Assembly: GCA_030824175.1 (NCBI GenBank)
Contig: JAVBYH010000254.1
Coordinates: 1 to 8,633 of the forward strand
Origin: Bacteroidota bacterium
Lineage (GTDB): Bacteria; Bacteroidota; Ignavibacteria; UBA10030; UBA8401
DNA length: 8,633 nucleotides
Direction of reading: 5' to 3'
In this document: one piece after another, positions 1-5,516 of the stretch
Position numbering within the stretch: position 1 is the stretch's first letter
How the letters are laid out: every line of letters starts with the position of its first letter
The notes under the pieces: generated by a model
The model's database searches: none
What the model saw: only the letters and a program-made list of their open reading frames with translations
Told to the model about the DNA's origin: nothing
Position numbers and translations under genes: made by a program

Positions 1-307
1 GGGTACGTGCAACATCATCGGGGAGTGAAATCTTCACGCCGGCGGCGTCGTTGATCCTCAACCGCGAGTACGATGCCAGCATCACGGTGTCCGTGCCGGA
101 GCGGGAAACGCAGAAACACTCGGTCAACGACGTGAGCGTGGCGATCTGTTCGAGCACATCGGTAAGCAGCGAATGCTGGTCCATCCTCGTGTTGATCGTC
201 TCGGAGAGTATGCCAAGCAGGGCGATCGATTCCGCCTGTTCAGAGAGGATTTCATTTTCACGTTCGAGGATCTCGATCTTCGCGGTAAGTTCGCTCTCGT
301 GTGCCAT
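1..307 (-). CDS. Coiled-coil plus GAF-like signalling protein, N-terminal part only (runs off the window)
   Basis: The frame opens with ATG at 307 and stays open to the window edge, giving about 102 residues. Residues 1 to about 35 (starting MAHESELTAKIEILERENEI) are rich in Glu, Leu and Ile in a heptad-like pattern and probably form a short coiled coil. The next stretch (LLGILSETINTRMDQHSLLTDVLEQI is its core) has the look of the first helix of a GAF domain, followed by strand-like segments around FCVSRSG and VMLASYS. In known proteins such an N-terminus is joined to a histidine kinase, a diguanylate cyclase, a PP2C phosphatase or a sigma54 activator. The output domain lies outside the window, so the function is open. 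The start is 6 nt after the stop of the upstream alpha/beta-hydrolase gene, which implies co-transcription and perhaps translational coupling, since I see no clear Shine-Dalgarno sequence. The GAF assignment is an inference from sequence pattern only. Confidence 0.6.
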   Translation of the reverse strand, partial: MAHESELTAKIEILERENEILSEQAESIALLGILSETINTRMDQHSLLTDVLEQIATLTSLTECFCVSRSGTDTVMLASYSRLRINDAAGVKISLPDDVART

Positions 308-313
308 GTTTGC

Positions 314-1129
314 TCAATGAGTAAAAAATGCGCGGATGGCGTGTGTCATCGGCCCGACCTCATCATAGAAGATGAAATGGCCCGAGTGGGGAAACCGCGT
401 CAGTGTACTTCCGGGAATATCATGATGGAGTTTTTCGGCGATCGCGGCGCTGAGATACACATCGCCGTCGCCGCGAATGATGTGCACGGGCAGCTTCAGC
501 GCCCGGAGCTGATCGGTGATCCCGGTGAGATGCGAATTATCCAACGACTCCGCAAAATGGAGGAACGCCTTGCGCCCCTCTTTTGTGCGCATCGGCATCC
601 AGAACCGATCCATCACCTGATCCGTCAGGTTCTCTTTATTGACGATGCCCCGTTTCACGATGAGCCTGAACGTCCCGAAGTCGAGCGTTGCGAGCGCAAG
701 CTGCCGAATGATCGGCGTGCGCATCGCGACGATCGGCTGTACGGGCCAGAAATCGTATGCGACGCCGTTAATGATTGTCGCGTCGTAGAGGTATTCCGGA
801 TAGCGGACGGCGAACACCTGGCCGATGCCCCCGCCGATGTCGTGGCCGACGTAATGGAATTTTTGAATGCCAAGCCTGTCGGCGGCCGCCTTGACGATCT
901 CCGCGTGATGATTGATCGAGTAACTGACCGTGAGGGGCTTGTCCGATTCGCCGCAGCCGAGAAGATCGATTGCGACGACGTCGTAGTGTGTGGAAAGCTG
1001 ATCGAACACATATTCCCACACGAAGGAATACGTCGTGATACCATGTACGAGGATGACGGCTTCTCCGCGGCCGTCACGGTGGTACGCAATCTTATAGCCT
1101 TCAACGTCCAGGAACTGTGTGCCGGTCAT
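314..1129 (-). CDS. Alpha/beta-hydrolase with Asp nucleophile (epoxide hydrolase / haloalkane dehalogenase-like)
   Basis: This 271-residue protein has the full alpha/beta-hydrolase layout and no signal peptide, so it should be cytoplasmic. Seen in the sequence: the oxyanion-hole segment LVHG (27-30) with a Trp at 38, the ESDKP turn (61-65), the nucleophile elbow GHDIGG (95-100) with Asp97 in place of the usual Ser, the acid in RGDGDVY (Asp223 likely) and the catalytic His251 in PHSGHF. A helical cap lies at roughly 125-205. An Asp nucleophile is typical of soluble epoxide hydrolases and haloalkane or fluoroacetate dehalogenases, which form an ester intermediate on that Asp. The residue after the nucleophile is Ile, not the Trp of HDWG dehalogenases, so classical haloalkane dehalogenase activity is less likely. 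The substrate is unknown. The start is supported by a GGAAGGA Shine-Dalgarno sequence 8 nt upstream. The gene sits 51 nt after the GH76-like gene and 6 nt before the GAF-like gene. Confidence 0.9.
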   Translation of the reverse strand: MTGTQFLDVEGYKIAYHRDGRGEAVILVHGITTYSFVWEYVFDQLSTHYDVVAIDLLGCGESDKPLTVSYSINHHAEIVKAAADRLGIQKFHYVGHDIGGGIGQVFAVRYPEYLYDATIINGVAYDFWPVQPIVAMRTPIIRQLALATLDFGTFRLIVKRGIVNKENLTDQVMDRFWMPMRTKEGRKAFLHFAESLDNSHLTGITDQLRALKLPVHIIRGDGDVYLSAAIAEKLHHDIPGSTLTRFPHSGHFIFYDEVGPMTHAIRAFFTH

Positions 1130-1137
1130 GAGCAGTG

Positions 1138-1144
1138 TCCTTCC
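1138..1144 (-). promoter_or_regulatory. Ribosome binding site of the alpha/beta-hydrolase gene
   Basis: On the minus strand GGAAGGA precedes the ATG at 1129 by 8 nt. It supports that start and sits in the 51-nt gap after the GH76-like gene. This gap shows no terminator hairpin; its only symmetry is the 8-bp palindrome CCTGCAGG. Confidence 0.6.
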
Positions 1145-1180
1145 GATATAACCTGCAGGGTATTTCCGTGAAATATAGCG

Positions 1181-2431
1181 TTACGGACCTGCATTAGCAA
1201 GGACGGAAGCGAGGACGGATGCGAAGACGCCGAACGCGAGGACGGCCTGCGCCTGGGGATGCACCGTCCCGATCTCATTCACCTTATAGCCGTCTTCTCC
1301 GCCATTCGGGTTCCATCCGTTTCTGATCCCGTCGTCGGCCGCCCGGTGCAGTGTCAACATCGCTTTCCCGTGATTGTTCGACCAGACATGTTCGAGCATC
1401 TTCTGGACTTTTCCCGGAATGTCGGAGAGTTCCGACGGGGCGATCTGATAGGCGTCGAGTACGAACCAGACGAAGGCGCCGTTCCCGTCCATCTGCAGCT
1501 GGTAGAAATCCGTGGGATCCACCCATCCGGTGGCAGGATCCATGATGCGTCTGGCTGTTGCAACGGTGATGTCCCGATATTTTTGTTTGCCCGTGGCGCG
1601 ATAGAGTGCGGCGCCGATCGTGCACATACCGGCTCCGTCCCATGGAAACTGCTTCCCGAATGCAGCCTCGCCGTCCTTCCCTCTCCAGACACCATTGCCG
1701 CGATAGAATTGCCTTTCGACGCCGGGCGCCGCGGCGTTGCCCTCCCACACGAGGAGGGCATCCTTCAGGAAGCGCTCCTCTTTCGTCGCCTCGTACAACC
1801 AGCAGGCCACGGTCGCCATCTGGTTCATATTGGTGTTCGTGAAAATATTTTCACCCTCGATCTTCGCCGACGGCGGATAATTGTACCAGCTCCAGTATCC
1901 CTCGCTGCTGGAGAATCTCCCCTCCTTCCTCGCCTCGAGATACCGCCGTTTCGCATCGTGCACCCATTCGGAACGGGTTCGGCCCGTCGCGTTCCACCAG
2001 TACATTTCCGCAAGGCACACCCACACACGGTCATCCACCCATGTTCCGTTGTTCATCTCCAGGAGGGGAAAGGTCTCCGTATAGAATCGGAGCAGGCGTT
2101 CATCCTTTGTTGCTGCGTAGAGGTGGGCGTCTCCGATCGCTCCGCTGGCTCCCTCCCACTCGGGATTGATCACCTGATGGAACAGGCGATCCACCGCGTA
2201 CGCGCGCTTCAGAGTGGTCTTCAACAGCTCGGCTGGTGTCTCCATCGTCGGCGCCGGTTCCGCCGACGGAGTTCGAAGATTCGCTTTCCGTTCGCCGTCA
2301 AAAAAATAATAGCCGGCAGCGATGAGCGCGAGCATCGCGGCGACGCCGATGAGCACGGACCGGTTCGGAAAACCTTTTTTGCGTTTCACTGTTGCCGGTG
2401 AAGCGGAACGACGATGTTTTCTTTTCGGCAT
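1181..2431 (-). CDS. Membrane-anchored GH76-like (alpha/alpha)6 glycosidase
   Basis: The protein has 416 residues from the ATG at 2431. The frame is open up to 2512, but starting at 2431 gives a typical N-terminus: a basic stretch (MPKRKHRR and further Lys/Arg), then one hydrophobic helix at about residues 25-44 (VLIGVAAMLALIAAGYYFF). This suggests a signal anchor that leaves the rest in the periplasm. There is no lipobox Cys. The remaining 350 residues are a run of helical hairpins rich in aromatic residues. Motifs resemble family GH76 (endo-alpha-1,6-mannanases): an Asp pair in TWVDDRVWVCLAEMYW (133-134), the place of the catalytic Asp-Asp in GH76; NTNMNQMATVACWLYEATKEE near 200-220; AALYRATGKQKYRD near 274-287; and a closing HPQAQAVLAF. 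The substrate is not certain, and another six-hairpin glycosidase family is possible. Likely role: cleavage of an alpha-mannan-like or envelope glycan. It leads the probable unit with the alpha/beta-hydrolase and GAF-like genes. Confidence 0.75.
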   Translation of the reverse strand: MPKRKHRRSASPATVKRKKGFPNRSVLIGVAAMLALIAAGYYFFDGERKANLRTPSAEPAPTMETPAELLKTTLKRAYAVDRLFHQVINPEWEGASGAIGDAHLYAATKDERLLRFYTETFPLLEMNNGTWVDDRVWVCLAEMYWWNATGRTRSEWVHDAKRRYLEARKEGRFSSSEGYWSWYNYPPSAKIEGENIFTNTNMNQMATVACWLYEATKEERFLKDALLVWEGNAAAPGVERQFYRGNGVWRGKDGEAAFGKQFPWDGAGMCTIGAALYRATGKQKYRDITVATARRIMDPATGWVDPTDFYQLQMDGNGAFVWFVLDAYQIAPSELSDIPGKVQKMLEHVWSNNHGKAMLTLHRAADDGIRNGWNPNGGEDGYKVNEIGTVHPQAQAVLAFGVFASVLASVLANAGP

Positions 2432-2470
2432 GCCGGTGTGATACGTGTGAATAAAAAGATCATGGTAATC

Positions 2471-2499
2471 ATTGTAAGACTTTCCCGTTACAATTGCCA
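2471..2499 (-). promoter_or_regulatory. Possible promoter with overlapping operator-like dyad before the GH76-like gene
   Basis: On the minus strand TGGCAA (2499-2494), 17 nt, then TACAAT (2476-2471) forms a weak -35 with a good -10 at ideal spacing. The -10 lies inside one arm of a perfect 7-bp inverted repeat, ATTGTAA at 2471-2477 and TTACAAT at 2488-2494, separated by 10 bp. A dyad with a 17-bp centre-to-centre spacing over a core promoter is the usual shape of a repressor site. If real, transcription would start near 2464, inside the first codons of the longest frame, and would fix ATG 2431 as the start. This is pattern recognition only. Confidence 0.35.
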
Positions 2500-2560
2500 T
2501 ATCACGCCGCATGCTGCGCGAACTTTTTCTGTGCGGGCTGTTGTTCCAGGCCGGCTCAAT

Positions 2561-2598
2561 AAAAACGCCGCCTCCCTTTCGGGGAGACGGCGTTTTTT
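2561..2598 (-). terminator. Rho-independent terminator after the OmpA-family gene (could work in both directions)
   Basis: An inverted repeat pairs AACGCCG-C-CTCCC with GGGAG-A-CGGCGTT around a short TTTCG loop, with one internal mismatch, flanked by A and T runs on both sides. On the minus strand it begins about 28 nt after the OmpA-family stop codon at 2627 and is followed by GTTTTTATTG. It therefore separates the OmpA-family unit from the GH76-like unit. Confidence 0.9.
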
Positions 2599-2626
2599 AC
2601 ATCCGCCTGATGCACAAGCATCCGGG

Positions 2627-4156
2627 TTATTTCGTGCGCAGGAATTCGATGCGTCTGTTCTCCTGACGCCCTTCGGGTGTATTGTTCGGGGCGATCGGAT
2701 TGAGCACGCCGAATCCCTTCGCCTTGATGCGTTTTCCATCGATGCCTTTCTTGATGAGGAACTCGCGCACCGCGTTGGCCCGGGCCGTAGAGAGCTTCAG
2801 GTTCGACGAGGCCTTGCCGACATTGTCCGTGTATCCGTGGATCTCGACCTCGATATCCGGATTACCCTTCAGCGTGTTGTAGGCCAGCTCGATCTTCTCC
2901 TCAGACTCGGGAGTGATCGTCGACTTGCCCGAGGCGAAGACGATCCCTTCGAGCACGATCGGGGTGCCGACCTCGACCTTGAGTTCCTTCTTCGGAACAT
3001 CGTCCGCGGCATTCAGCGGATCGGTGCCGCGCGTAATCTCGACGCCATCGTCGATCGTGCCGGAGTCCGTATCGGCCGTCAAGGGATTGGTCTTATATTT
3101 CGTGATCTCATCGCCGTCGCTCAGCGTGTCGTTGTCGGTATCGGGCTTCAACGGATCCGTGTGATGCGTCTTCACCTCGTTGCCATCCGTGAGGCCGTCG
3201 CCGTCCGTGTCCGCTTTCGACGGGTTGGTCTTGTATTGCTTGAGTTCCAGATCGTCGCTCAACCCATCGCCGTCCGAGTCGACCTTCAGCGGATCGGTGC
3301 GGTGCGTCATGACCTCGGCCTGATCCGTGAGCCCGTCGCCATCCGTATCCGCCTTGTTGGCGTCGGTCTTGTACTTCTCCACTTCGTCTCCGTCGGTGAG
3401 ACCGTCGCCGTCCGAATCGGCCTTCAACGGACTGGTGCGATGCACATTCACTTCGGCGCCGTCCGACAATCCGTCACCATCCGTATCGGCCAGATCGGGA
3501 TTGGTGCCGAGCGCCTCTTCCTGGTTGTTGGTCAAACCGTCGCCGTCGTCGTCCATCTTCCCGCGATCCATCGACAGCGAGAGGCCGGCGAGGCCGGTGA
3601 AATAATCATCCTCCGTTCTCACCTTGACGCCTGTGATCTGCTTCGTGAGCGTGTGGTTGAAACCTCCGTTCACATCAAGATAGAGGTTGCCGGCGAGGTG
3701 GAACATCATTCCCACGCCCACGGGGACATACCCCGTCCAATCCGTCCTGTCCGCGCCGCGAGTTTTCTCGAGCGGCAACTTCGTCACGTCGAAAAGGAGC
3801 ATGCCGCCGCCCGCATAGACGTAGGGCACGACGGATTCCCATGTAAAGGGATTGTAGAGAAGCCGGATATCGACAGGAAGCAGGTCCGTCGAATACTTCG
3901 ATCCTGCACTCCGACCCGTGCCCTCGATGCGCCCTCCGCCCGCGCCGACTTCCGCCTGAAGATGATTGACGATGCCGTGGCGCAGGAACGCACGTCCCAT
4001 AAAACTGAACTGATCGTCTTTGAGACTCGTATGGCCGGCCGTGACACCGCCGGCGATGCCGCCTCCCCATCCCTGCTTCTTAAATTGTGCATCAATCGGG
4101 GTGATCAGTGTTACGGTAATGGCGGCGATGAAGAAACATCGAAGGTGTGTGTGCAT
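2627..4156 (-). CDS. OmpA-family outer-membrane protein with thrombospondin type-3 calcium-binding repeats
   Basis: This 509-residue protein has a signal peptide (1-23, cleavage likely after IDA before QF). Residues 24 to about 198 are Gly- and aromatic-rich alternating segments, consistent with a small outer-membrane beta-barrel. Residues 202-384 hold eight copies of an Asp-rich DxDGDGLxDGxEV repeat with a period of mostly 23 residues, the thrombospondin type-3 / calcium-binding pattern. Residues 391-509 are an OmpA C-terminal domain, with HGYTDNVG (440-447), NLKLSTARANAVREFL (452-467) and ENRRIEF (499-505). The Asp and Arg of these motifs bind peptidoglycan diaminopimelate in the family. 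The likely role is tethering the outer membrane to the cell wall through a stiff Ca2+-dependent spacer. The ATG is preceded by AGGAGG at 5 nt. The gene has its own promoter and terminator and so is monocistronic. It resembles OprF/OmpA proteins with TSP3 linkers. The final two repeats are degenerate. Confidence 0.93.
   Translation of the reverse strand: MHTHLRCFFIAAITVTLITPIDAQFKKQGWGGGIAGGVTAGHTSLKDDQFSFMGRAFLRHGIVNHLQAEVGAGGGRIEGTGRSAGSKYSTDLLPVDIRLLYNPFTWESVVPYVYAGGGMLLFDVTKLPLEKTRGADRTDWTGYVPVGVGMMFHLAGNLYLDVNGGFNHTLTKQITGVKVRTEDDYFTGLAGLSLSMDRGKMDDDGDGLTNNQEEALGTNPDLADTDGDGLSDGAEVNVHRTSPLKADSDGDGLTDGDEVEKYKTDANKADTDGDGLTDQAEVMTHRTDPLKVDSDGDGLSDDLELKQYKTNPSKADTDGDGLTDGNEVKTHHTDPLKPDTDNDTLSDGDEITKYKTNPLTADTDSGTIDDGVEITRGTDPLNAADDVPKKELKVEVGTPIVLEGIVFASGKSTITPESEEKIELAYNTLKGNPDIEVEIHGYTDNVGKASSNLKLSTARANAVREFLIKKGIDGKRIKAKGFGVLNPIAPNNTPEGRQENRRIEFLRTK
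3005..3553 (-). repeat. Eight TSP3-type coding repeats, about 69 bp each
   Basis: The repeats begin at residues 202, 224, 247, 270, 293, 316, 339 and 362 of the OmpA-family protein. The spacing is 23 residues (69 bp), except 22 for the first. Most begin with DTDGDGL or DSDGDGL, an oxygen-ligand pattern for Ca2+. The tails alternate between a His type (V-x-x-H-R/H-T-x-P-L-K) and a Lys-Tyr type (K-Y-K-T), giving a 46-residue super-period. Codon use differs between copies, so the array is not a recent DNA-level duplication. Confidence 0.9.
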
Positions 4157-4161
4157 TGTTC

Positions 4162-4167
4162 CCTCCT
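4162..4167 (-). promoter_or_regulatory. Ribosome binding site of the OmpA-family gene
   Basis: On the minus strand AGGAGG stands 5 nt before the ATG at 4156. This near-consensus Shine-Dalgarno sequence fixes the start and fits high expression of an abundant outer-membrane protein. Confidence 0.8.
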
Positions 4168-4193
4168 GTTGTGCCTGTTGTGCCTGTTGTGAT
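4167..4193. repeat. Short tandem repeat in the OmpA-family leader
   Basis: The 9-bp unit TGTTGTGCC occurs twice and is followed by a third, imperfect copy, TGTTGTGAT, directly upstream of the Shine-Dalgarno sequence. Copy-number slippage here would change the leader just before the ribosome binding site. No function is known. Confidence 0.7.
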
Positions 4194-4217
4194 AGAACAC
4201 CGCAAACGTAAAGAACG

Positions 4218-4298
4218 AAGCGCGCGTGAGGCGCTTGTTCACCGAAAGAAGAACGATCGAAAGATTGACGTGTTACCTACATCGACAAACAGCGCTGT
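4218..4298. other. Leader of the OmpA-family gene with two small dyads
   Basis: The 270-nt gap between rsgA and the OmpA-family gene holds no plausible coding frame. Besides the promoter, terminator and tandem repeat, it holds a 6-bp stem AAGCGC/GCGCTT with a 7-nt loop (4218-4236) and a perfect 10-bp palindrome ACAGCGCTGT (4289-4298). Both lie in the predicted untranslated leader. They are too small to assign to a known RNA element. Confidence 0.35.
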
Positions 4299-4353
4299 GC
4301 GCGCCTGCCCTCCCCGGAGCAGCGATGTAAATACGGAGAAAGGATCACAGTGG

Positions 4354-4382
4354 AAGGTACAACTTGGGATCGATTTTGTCAA
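4354..4382 (-). promoter_or_regulatory. Sigma70-like promoter of the OmpA-family gene
   Basis: On the minus strand a perfect TTGACA (4382-4377) is followed, after exactly 17 nt, by TACCTT (4359-4354), which keeps the T, A and final T of the -10 consensus. Just upstream is the AT-rich palindrome ATTTTAAAAT (4383-4392), which could act as an UP-like element. Transcription would start near 4347, giving a leader of about 190 nt before the ATG at 4156. Confidence 0.55.
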
Positions 4383-4396
4383 ATTTTAAAATATAT

Positions 4397-4418
4397 CCGG
4401 GAGCGATGCATCTCCCGG
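4397..4418 (-). terminator. Probable terminator after rsgA
   Basis: A perfect 7-bp stem CCGGGAG/CTCCCGG with an 8-nt loop starts 9 nt after the rsgA stop codon. On the minus strand it is followed by an AT-rich stretch (ATATATTTTAAAATTT), not a pure T run, so termination may be partial. The tail adjoins the -35 of the OmpA-family promoter. Confidence 0.6.
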
Positions 4419-4426
4419 GCGGATGC

Positions 4427-5491
4427 TTACCGCCTTTTATTCTGTTTATTGACGGCTTTGACCATGCGTCCGAATTTCTTGTCCTTCCAGCGCTTTTCGA
4501 GACGCGACATCTGGTGGAATGCCGCTTCCTTCATCAGCTTGATGTAGCTCTGGTAGCGCGTCTCATCCAGTTCCCGTTTTTCGATGGCCTGGAGTATTGC
4601 GCAACCGGCTTCCACCGTATGCGAACAATCGTTGAACCTGCATTCTTTTGCGAGCTCGTGGATATCCTCGAAGCTGTCGTCGATGCTCTCGCTGTCGGTA
4701 AGGAGTCCGAGCTCCTTCATGCCGGGCGTATCGATGAGCAACGACCGGTTCCCGAGCACGGTCAGCTGTCGATACGACGTGGTGTGTCTGCCCCTTCCGT
4801 CAGATTCCCTCACGGGTGTCGTGTCGAACTCCTCGCGGCCAAGCAGCCCGTTGAGGAGCGTCGTCTTTCCGACACCCGAGGAGCCGATGAGGCAATACGT
4901 TCTGCCGCGTTCAAGCAGCTGCCGCACCACATCGACACCGACCGAGGTCGTATTGCTGAATGCGAAGGCACGGATGCCGGCATGCGCCGCATGGATCTCC
5001 GCTAGCTTCACGTCCCTCTCGGCGCTGTCGATGAGGTCGCTCTTGCTCAGGAGGACGACCGGCTCGACATTGCCTTCCTTCGCCATGACGATGTACCGGT
5101 CCATCCGCCGCAGATTGAAATTGAGGTCGCAGGCCTGGATGATGAATGCGGTATCGACATTCGATGCGATCATCTGGTAGTCGACTCTCTCCCCGGCGGT
5201 TTTTCGACGCAGGAATGAGCGTCTGGGAAGGATGTCGTGGAGGATGGCGCGCGTGCCGTCGTTTTGGTACTGCACGTACGCCCAGTCTCCGACGCACGGC
5301 ATGTCCTGCTGCGCATCGGTATGGAAGAGGAACTTCCCGGCGGGTTCCGCCGTGACCTCATTCTGTTCGTTCCTCACCAGATAGCGATCGCGGTCTACCC
5401 TCGTGACGCGCGCAACGCCGCACTCAGGCATCGGCGCCTCCTCGCGCCGGGCCCGGAACCAGCCGTCAAAACCAAGATCTTCCAACTCCAT
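4427..5491 (-). CDS. rsgA: Ribosome small-subunit-dependent GTPase RsgA
   Basis: The protein has 354 residues from the ATG at 5491. RsgA is a cytoplasmic GTPase that binds the 30S subunit late in assembly, and its GTP hydrolysis is stimulated by the ribosome. An N-terminal OB-fold-like region (about 1-100) precedes a circularly permuted GTPase domain. Motifs appear in the order G4, G5, G1, G2, G3: SKSD (149-152), FSNTTSVG (about 178-185), the P-loop GSSGVGKT (203-210), HTT (236-238) and DTPG (254-257). A C-terminal zinc site follows: Cys284, Cys289, His291 and Cys297 in the CxxxxCxHxxxxxC pattern. G4 is SKxD where NKxD is common, a change seen in some RsgA paralogues. The frame is open upstream to 5704, but the first 71 residues look random, whereas AAGGAG sits 6 nt before ATG 5491. 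The gene starts 25 nt after the membrane-protein gene and is followed by a terminator hairpin. Confidence 0.96.
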   Translation of the reverse strand: MELEDLGFDGWFRARREEAPMPECGVARVTRVDRDRYLVRNEQNEVTAEPAGKFLFHTDAQQDMPCVGDWAYVQYQNDGTRAILHDILPRRSFLRRKTAGERVDYQMIASNVDTAFIIQACDLNFNLRRMDRYIVMAKEGNVEPVVLLSKSDLIDSAERDVKLAEIHAAHAGIRAFAFSNTTSVGVDVVRQLLERGRTYCLIGSSGVGKTTLLNGLLGREEFDTTPVRESDGRGRHTTSYRQLTVLGNRSLLIDTPGMKELGLLTDSESIDDSFEDIHELAKECRFNDCSHTVEAGCAILQAIEKRELDETRYQSYIKLMKEAAFHQMSRLEKRWKDKKFGRMVKAVNKQNKRR

Positions 5492-5497
5492 GTGCCG

Positions 5498-5503
5498 CTC
5501 CTT
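5498..5503 (-). promoter_or_regulatory. Ribosome binding site that sets the rsgA start
   Basis: On the minus strand AAGGAG is 6 nt before the ATG at 5491, in the 25-nt gap after the membrane-protein gene. It decides the start against the longer open frame that reaches 5704. Confidence 0.75.
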
Positions 5504-5516
5504 CAGAAAAATATTG

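Noticed and set aside
1152..1159. Palindrome CCTGCAGG in the gap after the GH76-like gene
   Set aside because: Only 8 bp, with no loop or T run, so it does not look like a terminator and could be chance.
173..1171. 332-residue plus-strand frame opposite the alpha/beta-hydrolase
   Set aside because: The minus strand carries all catalytic motifs of the hydrolase. The plus frame has no recognisable domain and also covers the start of the GAF-like gene.
1259..2401. 380-residue plus-strand frame opposite the GH76-like gene
   Set aside because: His/Arg/Pro-rich text without domain structure, an antisense shadow caused by GC-rich wobble positions.
3005..3553. Regular repeats that could look like a CRISPR or satellite array
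   Set aside because: The 69-bp period follows the codon frame of TSP3 protein repeats, and the copies differ at synonymous sites, so this is coding sequence.
2414..4192. 592-residue plus-strand frame opposite the OmpA-family gene, with internal repeats
   Set aside because: It is the antisense shadow of the TSP3 repeats. Its repeated Val/Arg/Ile text mirrors the Asp-rich repeat codons, while the minus strand gives a coherent signal peptide, repeats and OmpA domain.
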